A stretch of DNA of 52,092 nt from Bacillota bacterium. Its GTDB lineage: Bacteria; Bacillota; Clostridia; Oscillospirales; SIG627. The stretch spans positions 1-52,092 of the forward strand of contig JAQXGK010000019.1 of NCBI GenBank assembly GCA_029006345.1. The letters are read 5' to 3'. The notes under the pieces are model-generated. The model had not been told where the DNA came from. It searched no databases and was given only the letters and a program-made list of their open reading frames with translations. Of the stretch, positions 8,253 through 15,374 are shown piece after piece. How positions within the stretch are numbered: position 1 is the stretch's first letter; each line of letters opens with the position of its first letter. The translations under genes were made by a program, and so were the position numbers.

Positions 8253-8855
8253 ATGAAAAGAATATCAGCAATAATACTTATTTTAGCGCTTTGCGTCTGC
8301 TTTTTCGCCTCATGCTCGGACGAAAAAGCCTTGAAGGTCACCGGCGACCGTCTGGTCGATAAGGAGAGCAATGTGAATTATGTCATGTGTTCTCCCAGCC
8401 TTCAGGCAGTCAGCATCAAGGGCGAAATTACGAGCTATAACGACACTGTGCTTTATGAGGTAGAGGGTCTGCCGACGGATCAGTATCTGAGCGAAAACTA
8501 TGACGGTCTGAATTATCTCTACCGCGCGGACTCGGTCGAGGAGCCTACGCTTGAAACCTTCGGCGCCATGTCGGCGCTTGTCTGTATCAAGGGAGATACT
8601 ACGCTTGTAAATTCCGTTATCAGCGACAAAAATACCGTAGATCAGCTTGCCGCACTTTTAGAGACAGGTGAGCAGACGGTACTGCCGGCCTACACCGATT
8701 CGAGCTTTGATATCAAGCTGGTCAGCGAGAGCTGCCCCTATCTTTATTACCGCATTTCGGCGATACGTTCCATATCGGGGGAGGTCGTGCTGTACGATAA
8801 GGGCACACGCCGCTGCGTCAGCGCCGGAAAACTGCTTGATGAGTACATAAAATGA
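8253..8855 (+). CDS. Uncharacterised lipoprotein
   Basis: A 200-residue secreted protein. Residues 1-20 are a signal peptide with a basic start and hydrophobic core, ending in a lipobox FASC, so Cys21 should be lipidated and the protein held on the outer face of the membrane. The remainder is soluble with a mixed alpha/beta pattern and no recognised domain. AAGGATAAATA supplies the ribosome-binding site. Its stop overlaps the phosphatase start by four bases (ATGA), indicating translational coupling with the gene set that ends in tsaD. Function unknown. Confidence 0.7.
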   Translation: MKRISAIILILALCVCFFASCSDEKALKVTGDRLVDKESNVNYVMCSPSLQAVSIKGEITSYNDTVLYEVEGLPTDQYLSENYDGLNYLYRADSVEEPTLETFGAMSALVCIKGDTTLVNSVISDKNTVDQLAALLETGEQTVLPAYTDSSFDIKLVSESCPYLYYRISAIRSISGEVVLYDKGTRRCVSAGKLLDEYIK

Positions 8856-9283
8856 AGAAACTGTTGTTTGTTTGCACCGCCAATACCTGCCGAAGCCCCA
8901 TGGCGGAGGCTATCGCGCCGATTGTTTGCCGGGATCGCGGCATAGACGTGTCCTGCGACAGCGCCGGGATTTTCGCCGCGAGAGGAGACAGCATGAGCGC
9001 CAATGCTTCGGCGGCTCTTGAAAAACTGTACGGGATAAAGGATTTTGTCCACCGTTCTCAGCCGATTACCAAAGAGCTTTTCGAGCACAGCGACCTTGTT
9101 GTCGGCATGACCGGCAGTCATGTGAAATTGCTTGAAAGCCTATTCGGCAAGAGCGATAAAATTATTGCCATGCCGCGCGAAATAGGCGACCCGTACGGCG
9201 GATATCTCGAAACCTACGAGCTTGCGGCGAGGGAGATCGCCGAGGGCATTGAGCGGCTTATCGAGAAGAAAGTGATTGTTTGA
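8852..9283 (+). CDS. Low-molecular-weight phosphatase, probably protein-arginine phosphatase
   Basis: LMW-PTP fold, 143 residues. The P-loop is CTANTCRS with nucleophile Cys8 and Arg14, and the acid DP is at Asp113 (DPYGG). In B. subtilis YwlE the Thr in CTGNTCR sets specificity for phosphoarginine rather than phosphotyrosine; the equivalent position here (Thr12) is also Thr. That supports a YwlE-like role, although no McsB kinase gene is in view. The start overlaps the lipoprotein stop, and the stop overlaps or abuts the rimI start. A neighbouring threonylcarbamoyl-adenosine gene set (rimI, tsaD) is commonly found near such phosphatases in Bacillota. Confidence 0.85.
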   Translation: MKKLLFVCTANTCRSPMAEAIAPIVCRDRGIDVSCDSAGIFAARGDSMSANASAALEKLYGIKDFVHRSQPITKELFEHSDLVVGMTGSHVKLLESLFGKSDKIIAMPREIGDPYGGYLETYELAAREIAEGIERLIEKKVIV

Positions 9284-9719
9284 GTTGGATATTCGCGCAT
9301 TGACAAAACAGGATATCTCCGCCTGCGAAGCAATAGAGAGGGCGTGCTTTTCGTCCCCGTGGAGCTTTGCCGAGTTAAGTAAGCTGTGCGAAAATCCGCT
9401 GGCCTGCTATTATACCGCCGCCGAGGACGGAGAAGTTGTAGGCTACGGCGGAATGTACTGCGTTTTAGACGAGGGAAGTATAAATAATATAGGCGTTCTG
9501 CCGCAGTATCGCCGGCGCGGAGCGGCCGGTGCCTTGCTGGACGCGCTGATTGACAGCGGGTGTAAGCTCGGACTTTCGCGCCTGACCCTCGAGGTCAGAG
9601 TGAGCAATACCGCCGCGATCTCGTTGTACCGCTCACGCGGCTTTTCCGAGGTCGGTTTGAGAAAGAATTTTTATTCCAATCCGCGGGAGGATGGAATAAT
9701 AATGGAGAAAAAGCTTTGA
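9276..9719 (+). CDS. rimI: GNAT acetyltransferase, RimI-like (ribosomal protein N-acetyltransferase)
   Basis: GNAT-family N-acetyltransferase using acetyl-CoA; the family member RimI acetylates ribosomal protein S18. The acetyl-CoA pyrophosphate loop is visible as YRRRGAAGALL (about residues 79-89), followed by LTLEVRVSNTAAISLYRSRGF. An in-frame stop at 9273-9275 forces the start to be TTG, at 9276 (overlapping the phosphatase by eight bases) or 9285. No strong Shine-Dalgarno is seen for either, consistent with coupling to the upstream gene. Followed by tsaD with a three-base overlap of stop and start regions, as in many Bacillota. Confidence 0.88.
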   Translation: MFELDIRALTKQDISACEAIERACFSSPWSFAELSKLCENPLACYYTAAEDGEVVGYGGMYCVLDEGSINNIGVLPQYRRRGAAGALLDALIDSGCKLGLSRLTLEVRVSNTAAISLYRSRGFSEVGLRKNFYSNPREDGIIMEKKL

Positions 9720-10714
9720 AAATACTTGCGATAGAGTCGTCCTGCGACGAGACCGGCGTAGCTGTTGTCGAGGACGGCAGAAAAATCCTCTCCAACGAGG
9801 TGCTGTCACAGATAGAGATACATGCCCGCTACGGCGGCGTAGTTCCTGAGATAGCGTCGAGAGCACATACCGAGGCGATAACGCCGCTGACCCGTGCCGC
9901 GCTTGAAAAAGCCGGCGCCGCGCTGTCTGATATAGACGCCATAGCCGTCACCGCAAAGCCCGGTCTTATCGGAGCGTTGCTTGTAGGACTGTCGTTTGCC
10001 AAGGGGCTTTCTTATTCGACAGGGATTCCGCTGGTCGGAGTAAATCATATGCGGGGTCATATAGCCGCAGGTTATCTCGGAAACCGCGACCTCGAGCCGC
10101 CTTTTACCGCCTTCGTTCTGAGCGGAGGACACACCTCCGTCATCCGTGTGAACGATTATACCGATTTTACCGTTCTCGGCTGTACGCGGGACGATGCGGC
10201 GGGAGAGGCGTTTGATAAGGTCGCCAGGGTGCTGTCTATAGATTATCCCGGCGGCAGGGAGATGGACGCGCTTGCATCAAAGGGAGACCCGTCAGCCTAC
10301 GATTTTCCGTCGCCGATAGTGCGCACAAGTCCCTTTGATTTTTCGTTTTCCGGCATCAAAACCGCCGTTATAAACAGACTTCATAACGATGCGCAGAAGG
10401 GAGTTGCCTTCTCGCGGGAGGATGTTGCCGCTTCGTTTACCGCTTCGGTGGTGAGAGCGCTTTGCGACCGCATGACAAATGTGATTGATTCGGGCGCGGA
10501 TAAGCTTTTGCTGTGCGGCGGCGTTGCCGCGAATACTCACGTCAGAGCCGCGCTTGCCGGGCTGTGCGAAAGCCGCGGAGTACGGCTTTATCTCACGCCG
10601 TCAGAGCTTTGCGGAGATAACGGCGCCATGATAGGCTCTCAGGGGTATTATGAGTATCTGGCGGGCAATATTTCCGATATTTCGTTGAATTCCGAGGCGC
10701 AGAGCGAAATTTGA
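9716..10714 (+). CDS. tsaD: tRNA N6-adenosine threonylcarbamoyltransferase
   Basis: Catalytic subunit that transfers threonylcarbamoyl onto A37 of ANN-decoding tRNAs, with TsaB and TsaE (not in this window). The 332 residues have the ASKHA ATPase fold: N-terminal IESSCDET (7-13), metal-binding His111 and His115 in NHMRGHI (Arg replaces the commoner Glu between them), and LSGGHTS. The start is a TTG at 9716, overlapping the rimI stop; the sequence GGAGAAAAAGC upstream provides a ribosome-binding site. No terminator was found after the stop. Confidence 0.95.
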   Translation: MKILAIESSCDETGVAVVEDGRKILSNEVLSQIEIHARYGGVVPEIASRAHTEAITPLTRAALEKAGAALSDIDAIAVTAKPGLIGALLVGLSFAKGLSYSTGIPLVGVNHMRGHIAAGYLGNRDLEPPFTAFVLSGGHTSVIRVNDYTDFTVLGCTRDDAAGEAFDKVARVLSIDYPGGREMDALASKGDPSAYDFPSPIVRTSPFDFSFSGIKTAVINRLHNDAQKGVAFSREDVAASFTASVVRALCDRMTNVIDSGADKLLLCGGVAANTHVRAALAGLCESRGVRLYLTPSELCGDNGAMIGSQGYYEYLAGNISDISLNSEAQSEI

Positions 10715-11066
10715 ATTTTTCGCCGGCTTTACAATAAATCATCGCCGTTTTCGGCAAAAGTTACAAACAGGGTTTTCAACAACCTGTTGAAAAATCTCAT
10801 GCCAAATCCCCGTTTTGGCGGTAAAAACCGTGTTTTTGGGTTTTTGGCTGTTGAAAACTCTGTCAGTACTGTTGAGAATTTCTCGGTTTTGAACAAATTT
10901 TTGTTTTTTGCCGAAAAAGTTAACAAGAGTTTATGTAAATCAAAAATGATAAATCAGCGACTGTTTTACATAAAAAACCGCCGATTTTTCGTATTTCAGT
11001 CATAGCAAGAGAAAAAACTGCGATATCGGCATAAAAAAAGCAAATAATTGAAAGGAACATATAAAA
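10715..11066. other. Repeat-rich 352-base gap between tsaD and the dehydrogenase gene
   Basis: AT-rich and without a credible gene. It holds a perfect 9-base inverted repeat, TTTTCAACA (10773-10781) and TGTTGAAAA (10785-10793), with further direct copies TGTTGAAAA at 10849-10857 and TGTTGAGAA at 10870-10878. A second inverted repeat TTTATGTAAA / TTTACATAAA lies at 10930-10939 and 10965-10974. The motif resembles degenerate DnaA-box neighbourhoods, but no exact TTATCCACA is present. The dehydrogenase ribosome-binding site AAAGGAA is at the right end. Confidence 0.5.
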
Positions 11067-12233
11067 ATGGACAGAAAAACACAAATTGATAATGCTGTGG
11101 AGTCCTTCCGCGGCCTTTTGGAGGAACAGCTCGACAGAGTTGAACGTCTCAAGAATGAGGGAGATTTTGTAGACTACGCAAGTCTCGATAAGCTGATTAT
11201 CGGCGTTTGCGGCGGAGACGGAATAGGCCCGATTATTTGCCGCGAGGCAGAGAGAGTACTTCATTATCTGCTTGATGATGAGGTCAAGGCGGGCAGGGTG
11301 GAGTTCCGTGTTATAGACGGACTTACCATTGAAAACCGCGCCGCCTGCGGCAAGGCCATCCCGGACGATGTTCTGGAGGAGCTCAAAAAGTGCCATGTCA
11401 TTCTCAAGGGGCCGACCACCACTCCGCGTGCCGGCGACCCGTGGCCGAATATAGAGAGCGCGAATGTCGCCATGAGAAAACAGCTTGACCTGTTTGCCAA
11501 TGTTCGCCCCGTAAAGATTCCCGACCAGGGCATCGACTGGACCTTCTTCCGTGAAAATACAGAGGGCGGCTATGCCGTCGGCAGTAAGGGACTGAATGTT
11601 TCCGACGACCTTGCGGTGGACTTTGTCGTTACTACCACGCAGGGCACCGACCGTATTGCGCGCTTGGCTTACGATTATGCCAAGAAAAACGGCAAGGAGC
11701 ATGTTGCCATTGTTACCAAGGCGAATATTATCAAGACCACCGACGGCAAGTTCCTCAAGCTCTGCCAGGGTATCGGTGAGGAGAATCCCGAAATCCGCAC
11801 TACCGACTGGTACATAGATATCATGACTGCAAAGCTTGTCGATGAAAAGCGCCGCCGCGATTTCCAGGTGGTTGTACTGCCGAACCTCTACGGCGACATC
11901 ATTACCGATGAGGCGGCGGAAATGCAGGGCGGTGTCGGAACGGCAGGCAGTGCGAATATCGGTAAGCGTTACGCCATGTTCGAGGCCATCCACGGCTCCG
12001 CACCCAGAATGATAACAGAGGGCAGAGGCGAATATGCCGACCCGTGCTCGATGCTTCGTGCTTCAGTGCTTCTTCTCTCGCACATAGGCCGTCAGCAGCT
12101 GGCAGACCGCCTTGAGAGAGCGCTTGATATTTGTATGTTTGAGGAAAAGCGTCTTACCGTTACAGGCAGAACCGACGGCGCCAAGACATCGGAATTTGCA
12201 GATTATGTAATGGAGACCCTTTCGAAACAGTAA
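11067..12233 (+). CDS. Isocitrate/isopropylmalate dehydrogenase family enzyme
   Basis: NAD(P)-dependent beta-decarboxylating dehydrogenase, 388 residues, soluble. Visible family motifs are GGDGIGPIICREAERVL, the substrate loop with TTPRAGDPWPN, FRENTEGGYAVG, the KANIIKTTDGKF segment, and PNLYGDIITDEAAEMQGGVG, then HGSAPRM in the cofactor loop. The N-terminal extension of about 45 residues is longer than in LeuB, favouring an isocitrate dehydrogenase-like enzyme making 2-oxoglutarate; the cofactor preference cannot be read safely. A strong AAAGGAACAT precedes the ATG. It is a single gene bounded by the repeat-rich gap and a terminator. It lies far from leuA, arguing mildly against a LeuB role. 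Confidence 0.82.
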   Translation: MDRKTQIDNAVESFRGLLEEQLDRVERLKNEGDFVDYASLDKLIIGVCGGDGIGPIICREAERVLHYLLDDEVKAGRVEFRVIDGLTIENRAACGKAIPDDVLEELKKCHVILKGPTTTPRAGDPWPNIESANVAMRKQLDLFANVRPVKIPDQGIDWTFFRENTEGGYAVGSKGLNVSDDLAVDFVVTTTQGTDRIARLAYDYAKKNGKEHVAIVTKANIIKTTDGKFLKLCQGIGEENPEIRTTDWYIDIMTAKLVDEKRRRDFQVVVLPNLYGDIITDEAAEMQGGVGTAGSANIGKRYAMFEAIHGSAPRMITEGRGEYADPCSMLRASVLLLSHIGRQQLADRLERALDICMFEEKRLTVTGRTDGAKTSEFADYVMETLSKQ

Positions 12234-12282
12234 AACACATTATCTTCACAGCGTATAATTGCCGCGCGGTACGGTACTTGCG

Positions 12283-12381
12283 GTGCCGCCGCACTGCCGT
12301 CTATTCATTGGTTCCGCGCCGTCATTTTGTCGGCTGTGAATTGGCATCGCGCCGTTAGTGTGTCGGCCGTGAATTGGCATT
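12283..12381. repeat. Tandem repeat with 33-bp unit
   Basis: Units 12316-12348 and 12349-12381 match at 28 of 33 positions; 12283-12315 is a decayed third copy (about 19 of 33). The minus strand reads through as 11-residue units beginning AMPIH, but the enclosing 69-codon frame has no good start or context, so I treat it as a non-coding repeat. Confidence 0.7.
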
Positions 12382-12401
12382 ATAAGAAAAAGCTGAAAAG
12401 C

Positions 12402-12432
12402 AAAAACCGAAAGTCGACAGACTTTCGGTTTT
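12402..12432. terminator. Bidirectional terminator between convergent genes
   Basis: Perfect 12-base arms (AAAACCGAAAGT, 12403-12414; complement 12421-12432) with a six-base loop. The minus strand ends in five T and serves the DUF6062 gene; the plus strand ends in four T and serves the dehydrogenase gene. Confidence 0.85.
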
Positions 12433-12473
12433 GAAATAGGGGCGCATGTCAGCATATCAGCTGTTTTCTCGCG

Positions 12474-13145
12474 TTATGACAGAAATTTTATCGCCCTTTC
12501 CACAGCGTCCTTGGAGTCGTTCCAGGGCTCGTCCTTGTAGCGGTAGTCGAATTTTTTGCAGAACCACGACACATCCCCGCACAGCTTTTCGATATAGGCG
12601 CTCTCGATTTTGTCGGCGTCCTCCGTAAAAGCGGCAAAGGTCTTTTTGCTTTGGACGCGTCTTGCCGCAGTCAGCATTCGCTCGTAGTGATGCAGGCAGA
12701 AATAGGGCTGCGCGGCAAATTTGGCTCTGAATTGCCTGTCGCTCTCCCACAGCATTGCCGCTGTTTCAAACATTTTCTCAAAGTGAAATTCAATACGGTC
12801 ACAGATATAGCAGCTCTCGTTAAAGCCGTGCGCCGCCTGTGCCGCACCGTCGCCCTTGGGCTTGAGAGAAACCGAGGGAAGTTTGATTCCCTTTTTGACC
12901 TCGGCGAGGTGGCTCTCCAGCATGAGAGCGAGTCCGAGTCGATTTTTTGCATTGAACATTTGCTCAAAGTGCTTTTTGCAGAAGCCCTTTTTGTTTGTTT
13001 CAATGCGCACGTCCGGCTCCATCATGCTCGCACCGAGAATAAGGTCGATTTCGTTTGCTTCAAGCTTGTCATACAGCGAGCAGAACGGACAGCCGTCTGT
13101 CTTTTCAAAAGCCTCGTTGACGGGGATAGTATATATTTTTTCCAC
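12474..13145 (-). CDS. DUF6062 family protein
   Basis: A 223-residue soluble protein resembling the clostridial DUF6062 family, whose role is unknown. It carries four Cys/His clusters: CPFC (19-22), FCKKHF, CYICDRIEFHFEKMF, and FCLHHYERM, suggesting bound metal, perhaps zinc or iron. The start is a GTG at 13145 with AAAGGTGA upstream, preceded by a good promoter. It is divergent from the DNA glycosylase and convergent with the dehydrogenase. Family assignment is from pattern recognition; the metal proposal is inference from the Cys/His spacing. Confidence 0.7.
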   Translation of the reverse strand: MEKIYTIPVNEAFEKTDGCPFCSLYDKLEANEIDLILGASMMEPDVRIETNKKGFCKKHFEQMFNAKNRLGLALMLESHLAEVKKGIKLPSVSLKPKGDGAAQAAHGFNESCYICDRIEFHFEKMFETAAMLWESDRQFRAKFAAQPYFCLHHYERMLTAARRVQSKKTFAAFTEDADKIESAYIEKLCGDVSWFCKKFDYRYKDEPWNDSKDAVERAIKFLS

Positions 13146-13202
13146 GCGAATTTTTCACCTTTCTTTGCCGTTTTTGGCTGGTTTTTTAGCCTTTTTCACC
13201 CC

Positions 13203-13231
13203 ATTATACATAAAAAAACGCATATAATCAA
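13203..13231 (-). promoter_or_regulatory. SigA promoter of the DUF6062 gene
   Basis: On the minus strand TTGATT (13231-13226), 17-base spacer, TATAAT (13208-13203). The predicted start lies about 50 bases before the GTG. Confidence 0.65.
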
Positions 13232-13279
13232 GCAAAAAACGCTGCCCGTTTATACTGACAATCGCTGACATTACCTGAC

Positions 13280-13425
13280 GCGCAGGGCACTTTTTCGGAT
13301 TATGAGTTTCCGCCTGCCGCACGGCATATGCAAAACATATAAATCTGAATATGTGGTACATCAGCACGGCATATGTATTTTGCACCCGTAATATCAAATT
13401 GACGATGCGCAGGGCGCTTTTTCGG
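13280..13425. repeat. Nested direct repeats upstream of the glycosylase gene
   Basis: A 19-base sequence at 13280-13298 recurs at 13407-13425 with one mismatch (core GCGCAGGGC then CTTTTTCGG). Between them GCACGGCATATG occurs at 13319-13330 and 13364-13375. The second long copy ends just before the glycosylase ribosome-binding site, so the repeats occupy its leader. Confidence 0.55.
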
Positions 13426-13441
13426 GAGGACTGATATAGAG

Positions 13442-14488
13442 ATGAAAGTAAAATATAATTCCGACTCGGTGGAAATAGAGACGTCCGACCTGTTTTCGGC
13501 GGACAAAATATTTGATTGCGGACAATGCTTCCGCTTTGAGCCGGAGGGAGACGGATATTCCGGAATAGCCTTCGGAAGGCGCATACATATCAGGGAAAAA
13601 GGCGGCATAATAATTATTGACGGCGCAAATAAAGACGATTTTGAATCTGTTTGGTTTGACTTTTTTGATTTCGGAAACGATTACAGAAAAATAAACGACT
13701 CTATTTTGTCGGCAGTGCCCGAAAAGGCCGATTTTTTGCAACAGTGCGAGAAGGTCGGCGCGGGAATCAGAATTTTGCGTCAGGATCCGTGGGAGACGCT
13801 TGTTTCCTTTATTATTTCACAGAATAACAACATACCGAGAATTAAAAAGCTTATCTCGGCGCTTTGTATAGAATGCGGCGAGAGAATATACGGCAAAACG
13901 GCCGTCGGAACGGGCGCGTGCTGCGGAGGGACAGGCTTAAAAACAGCAGCGCACGGTGGGAAAACAGGCTTAGAAACGGGCGCGTGCTGCGGAGAAGAAA
14001 CAGGCTCAGAAACGGCCGTCGGGACAGGCAGGTCACGGGAGAAAACGGAATTTGAAATGGTTCCCGGCGGCAATACGGGCAAGCAAGAGGGCACGCGCCG
14101 CTGCGTCGGTTATGCTTTTCCGTCGCCGGAGGCAGTGCTTGAATTGGGTGAAAAGCGGCTGGCGGAAATGAAATTCGGTTTTCGCGCCGGCTATATCGCC
14201 GACGCCGCAAAAAAGGTTTGCAGCGGTGAAATAGTGCTGTCCGAGCTCTATGAAATGAGCTTTGACGAGGCGTTTGCCGAGCTCTGCAGGATACGCGGAG
14301 TGGGAGCAAAGGTTGCCTCCTGCGTGCTTTTGTTTGCTTATCACAAGCTCAACGCATTTCCTATAGACGTATGGATTCAAAAGGTCATAGACAAATACTT
14401 TGACGGATGTGTGCCCGATTTCGGAGAATTTGCCGGTATTGCTCAGCAGTACTTATTCTACAGAGAAAGATACACGCCGTCAGAGTAA
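13442..14488 (+). CDS. Ogg-type 8-oxoguanine DNA glycosylase/lyase with a repeat insertion
   Basis: Base-excision repair enzyme that removes 8-oxoguanine and nicks the abasic site. The N-terminal OGG domain has FDCGQCFRF (24-32). The helix-hairpin-helix motif is at IRGVGAKVAS, with catalytic Lys290, and PIDVWIQ supplies Asp309; these match human OGG1 Lys249 and Asp268. At 348 residues it is roughly 70 longer than needed because residues about 152-220, between the N-terminal and HhH regions, are a low-complexity Thr/Gly/Cys-rich insertion built of 11-residue repeats. The flanks rejoin the family alignment, so the gene appears functional. GGGAGGA is 11-12 bases before the ATG. Confidence 0.88.
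   Translation: MKVKYNSDSVEIETSDLFSADKIFDCGQCFRFEPEGDGYSGIAFGRRIHIREKGGIIIIDGANKDDFESVWFDFFDFGNDYRKINDSILSAVPEKADFLQQCEKVGAGIRILRQDPWETLVSFIISQNNNIPRIKKLISALCIECGERIYGKTAVGTGACCGGTGLKTAAHGGKTGLETGACCGEETGSETAVGTGRSREKTEFEMVPGGNTGKQEGTRRCVGYAFPSPEAVLELGEKRLAEMKFGFRAGYIADAAKKVCSGEIVLSELYEMSFDEAFAELCRIRGVGAKVASCVLLFAYHKLNAFPIDVWIQKVIDKYFDGCVPDFGEFAGIAQQYLFYRERYTPSE
13898..14044 (+). repeat. In-frame 33-bp tandem repeat inside the glycosylase gene
   Basis: Four units encode TAVGTGACCGG, TGLKTAAHGGK, TGLETGACCGEE and a degenerate fourth starting TGSETAVGTG. An 18-base segment (ACGGGCGCGTGCTGCGGA) is exact at 13910-13927 and 13976-13993, 66 bases (two periods) apart. ACAGGCT marks unit starts at 13931, 13964 and 14000. 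Confidence 0.85.
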
Positions 14489-14527
14489 AACATATTTGCG
14501 AAAAACAAGCATAGAAAGGCTGATTTT

Positions 14528-15184
14528 ATGAACAATTCAGACAGACGCATAGCGTTTCGCTGCCCCGAATGCGGCAAAACGATAATAGCGCCCTTAAATC
14601 TTTTTTCACTGTCCGGCGAGCCGCTCAAGCTTTCCTGCGAATGCGGAGAATACGCTCTTGTTATGCAGGTGACCGATGACCGAAAGATCGAGGTCAGCGT
14701 GCCCTGTCTCGCCTGCCCGAAAAACCACATATATAAGCTGAGCTCTCAGCTTGTGTTTAACCGCGAGCTTTTTGTGCTTCAGTGCGCCTATTCAGGACTG
14801 GATGTCTGCTTTATCGGCGAAAAAGACAAGGTTGACGATGCGCTGTCAAAGAGCGAAAAGGAGCTTATGGCGCTTATCGACTATATGGAGCAGCATTCCG
14901 ACGAGTTTGAAGACGCAGACGAGCTTGACGAAGAGCTTGAGAAGCTTATCGAACGTTCAGAGCCCTTCGGCAAGGAGGAGCTTGACGGCGATGTCGAATG
15001 CGACGACTATGACGATTTCGGCGACGACCTCTCGGATCTCGAAGACTTTTTGCAGTATATGAAAGAGCTTCACGGGAGCGAGGACGGCCATGATTGTGAG
15101 CATGACGGCTGTGACTGCGGGCACCGTGATTGCGGCTGTGAAAGCGGTGATTGCGATTGCGGACATGACGGCTCAGAGAGTTAA
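14528..15184 (+). CDS. CpXC-like zinc-binding protein with acidic middle and Cys/His-rich tail
   Basis: A 218-residue cytoplasmic protein. Residues 8-95 resemble the CpXC domain of uncharacterised bacterial proteins, with CPEC (12-15), CECG (37-40) and CLAC (60-63) pairs likely to hold zinc. Residues about 97-180 are strongly acidic and helical, rich in Asp/Glu. The tail (183-218) has seven Cys (190, 195, 197, 202, 204, 209, 211) and at least four His in alternating CxC and GH units, like a metallothionein or metal-chaperone tail. AGAAAGG supplies the ribosome-binding site. It follows the glycosylase by 39 bases. Function unknown; metal binding is inference from composition. Confidence 0.7.
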   Translation: MNNSDRRIAFRCPECGKTIIAPLNLFSLSGEPLKLSCECGEYALVMQVTDDRKIEVSVPCLACPKNHIYKLSSQLVFNRELFVLQCAYSGLDVCFIGEKDKVDDALSKSEKELMALIDYMEQHSDEFEDADELDEELEKLIERSEPFGKEELDGDVECDDYDDFGDDLSDLEDFLQYMKELHGSEDGHDCEHDGCDCGHRDCGCESGDCDCGHDGSES

Positions 15185-15202
15185 TATTTTAGTAAAAATT
15201 GC

Positions 15203-15231
15203 TTGAAACAAAAATATATGTATGTTATACT
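15203..15231 (+). promoter_or_regulatory. Strong SigA promoter for the aminotransferase/radical SAM/MATE cassette
   Basis: TTGAAA (15203-15208), exactly 17 bases, TATACT (15226-15231). The predicted start is near 15238, inside the palindrome at 15231-15260. The leader to the ATG at 15375 is about 135 bases and contains a short 15268-15417 frame I do not consider a gene. Confidence 0.75.
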
Positions 15232-15260
15232 TTTGCCGAATGGGTATCCATTCGGCAAAA
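15231..15260. promoter_or_regulatory. Perfect 13-bp inverted repeat at the cassette promoter: operator or terminator
   Basis: Arms TTTTGCCGAATGG (15231-15243) and its exact complement (15248-15260) flank a four-base GTAT centre. The left arm begins in the last base of the -10 box and covers the predicted start site, the classic position for a repressor. It is followed by TATTTTTATG, so it could alternatively terminate transcription from the CpXC-like gene 46 bases upstream. Confidence 0.65.
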
Positions 15261-15374
15261 TATTTTTATGAAAGGTGTTCCCTTGTCAAGAAATATGCAG
15301 CCGATAAACGAACCGCGCACTTGCCATGCGAACGGGGGCGGTGTGCATAGCAGGGGAAACGGTAAAAAGAAACC

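Noticed and set aside
10773..10878. TGTTGAAAA cluster as a replication origin
   Set aside because: No exact DnaA box, no dnaA or dnaN gene beside it, and only 352 bases of free space. Kept as a finding about motifs, not as an origin.
10920..11993. 357-codon open frame on the minus strand opposite the dehydrogenase gene
   Set aside because: It is antisense to a conserved enzyme with a clear ribosome-binding site. Long antisense frames are common opposite this family and the product has no motif of its own.
12246..12455. 69-codon minus-strand frame reading through the 33-bp repeat as 11-residue units
   Set aside because: No ribosome-binding site, runs through a terminator and has no protein-like context; treated as repeat DNA.
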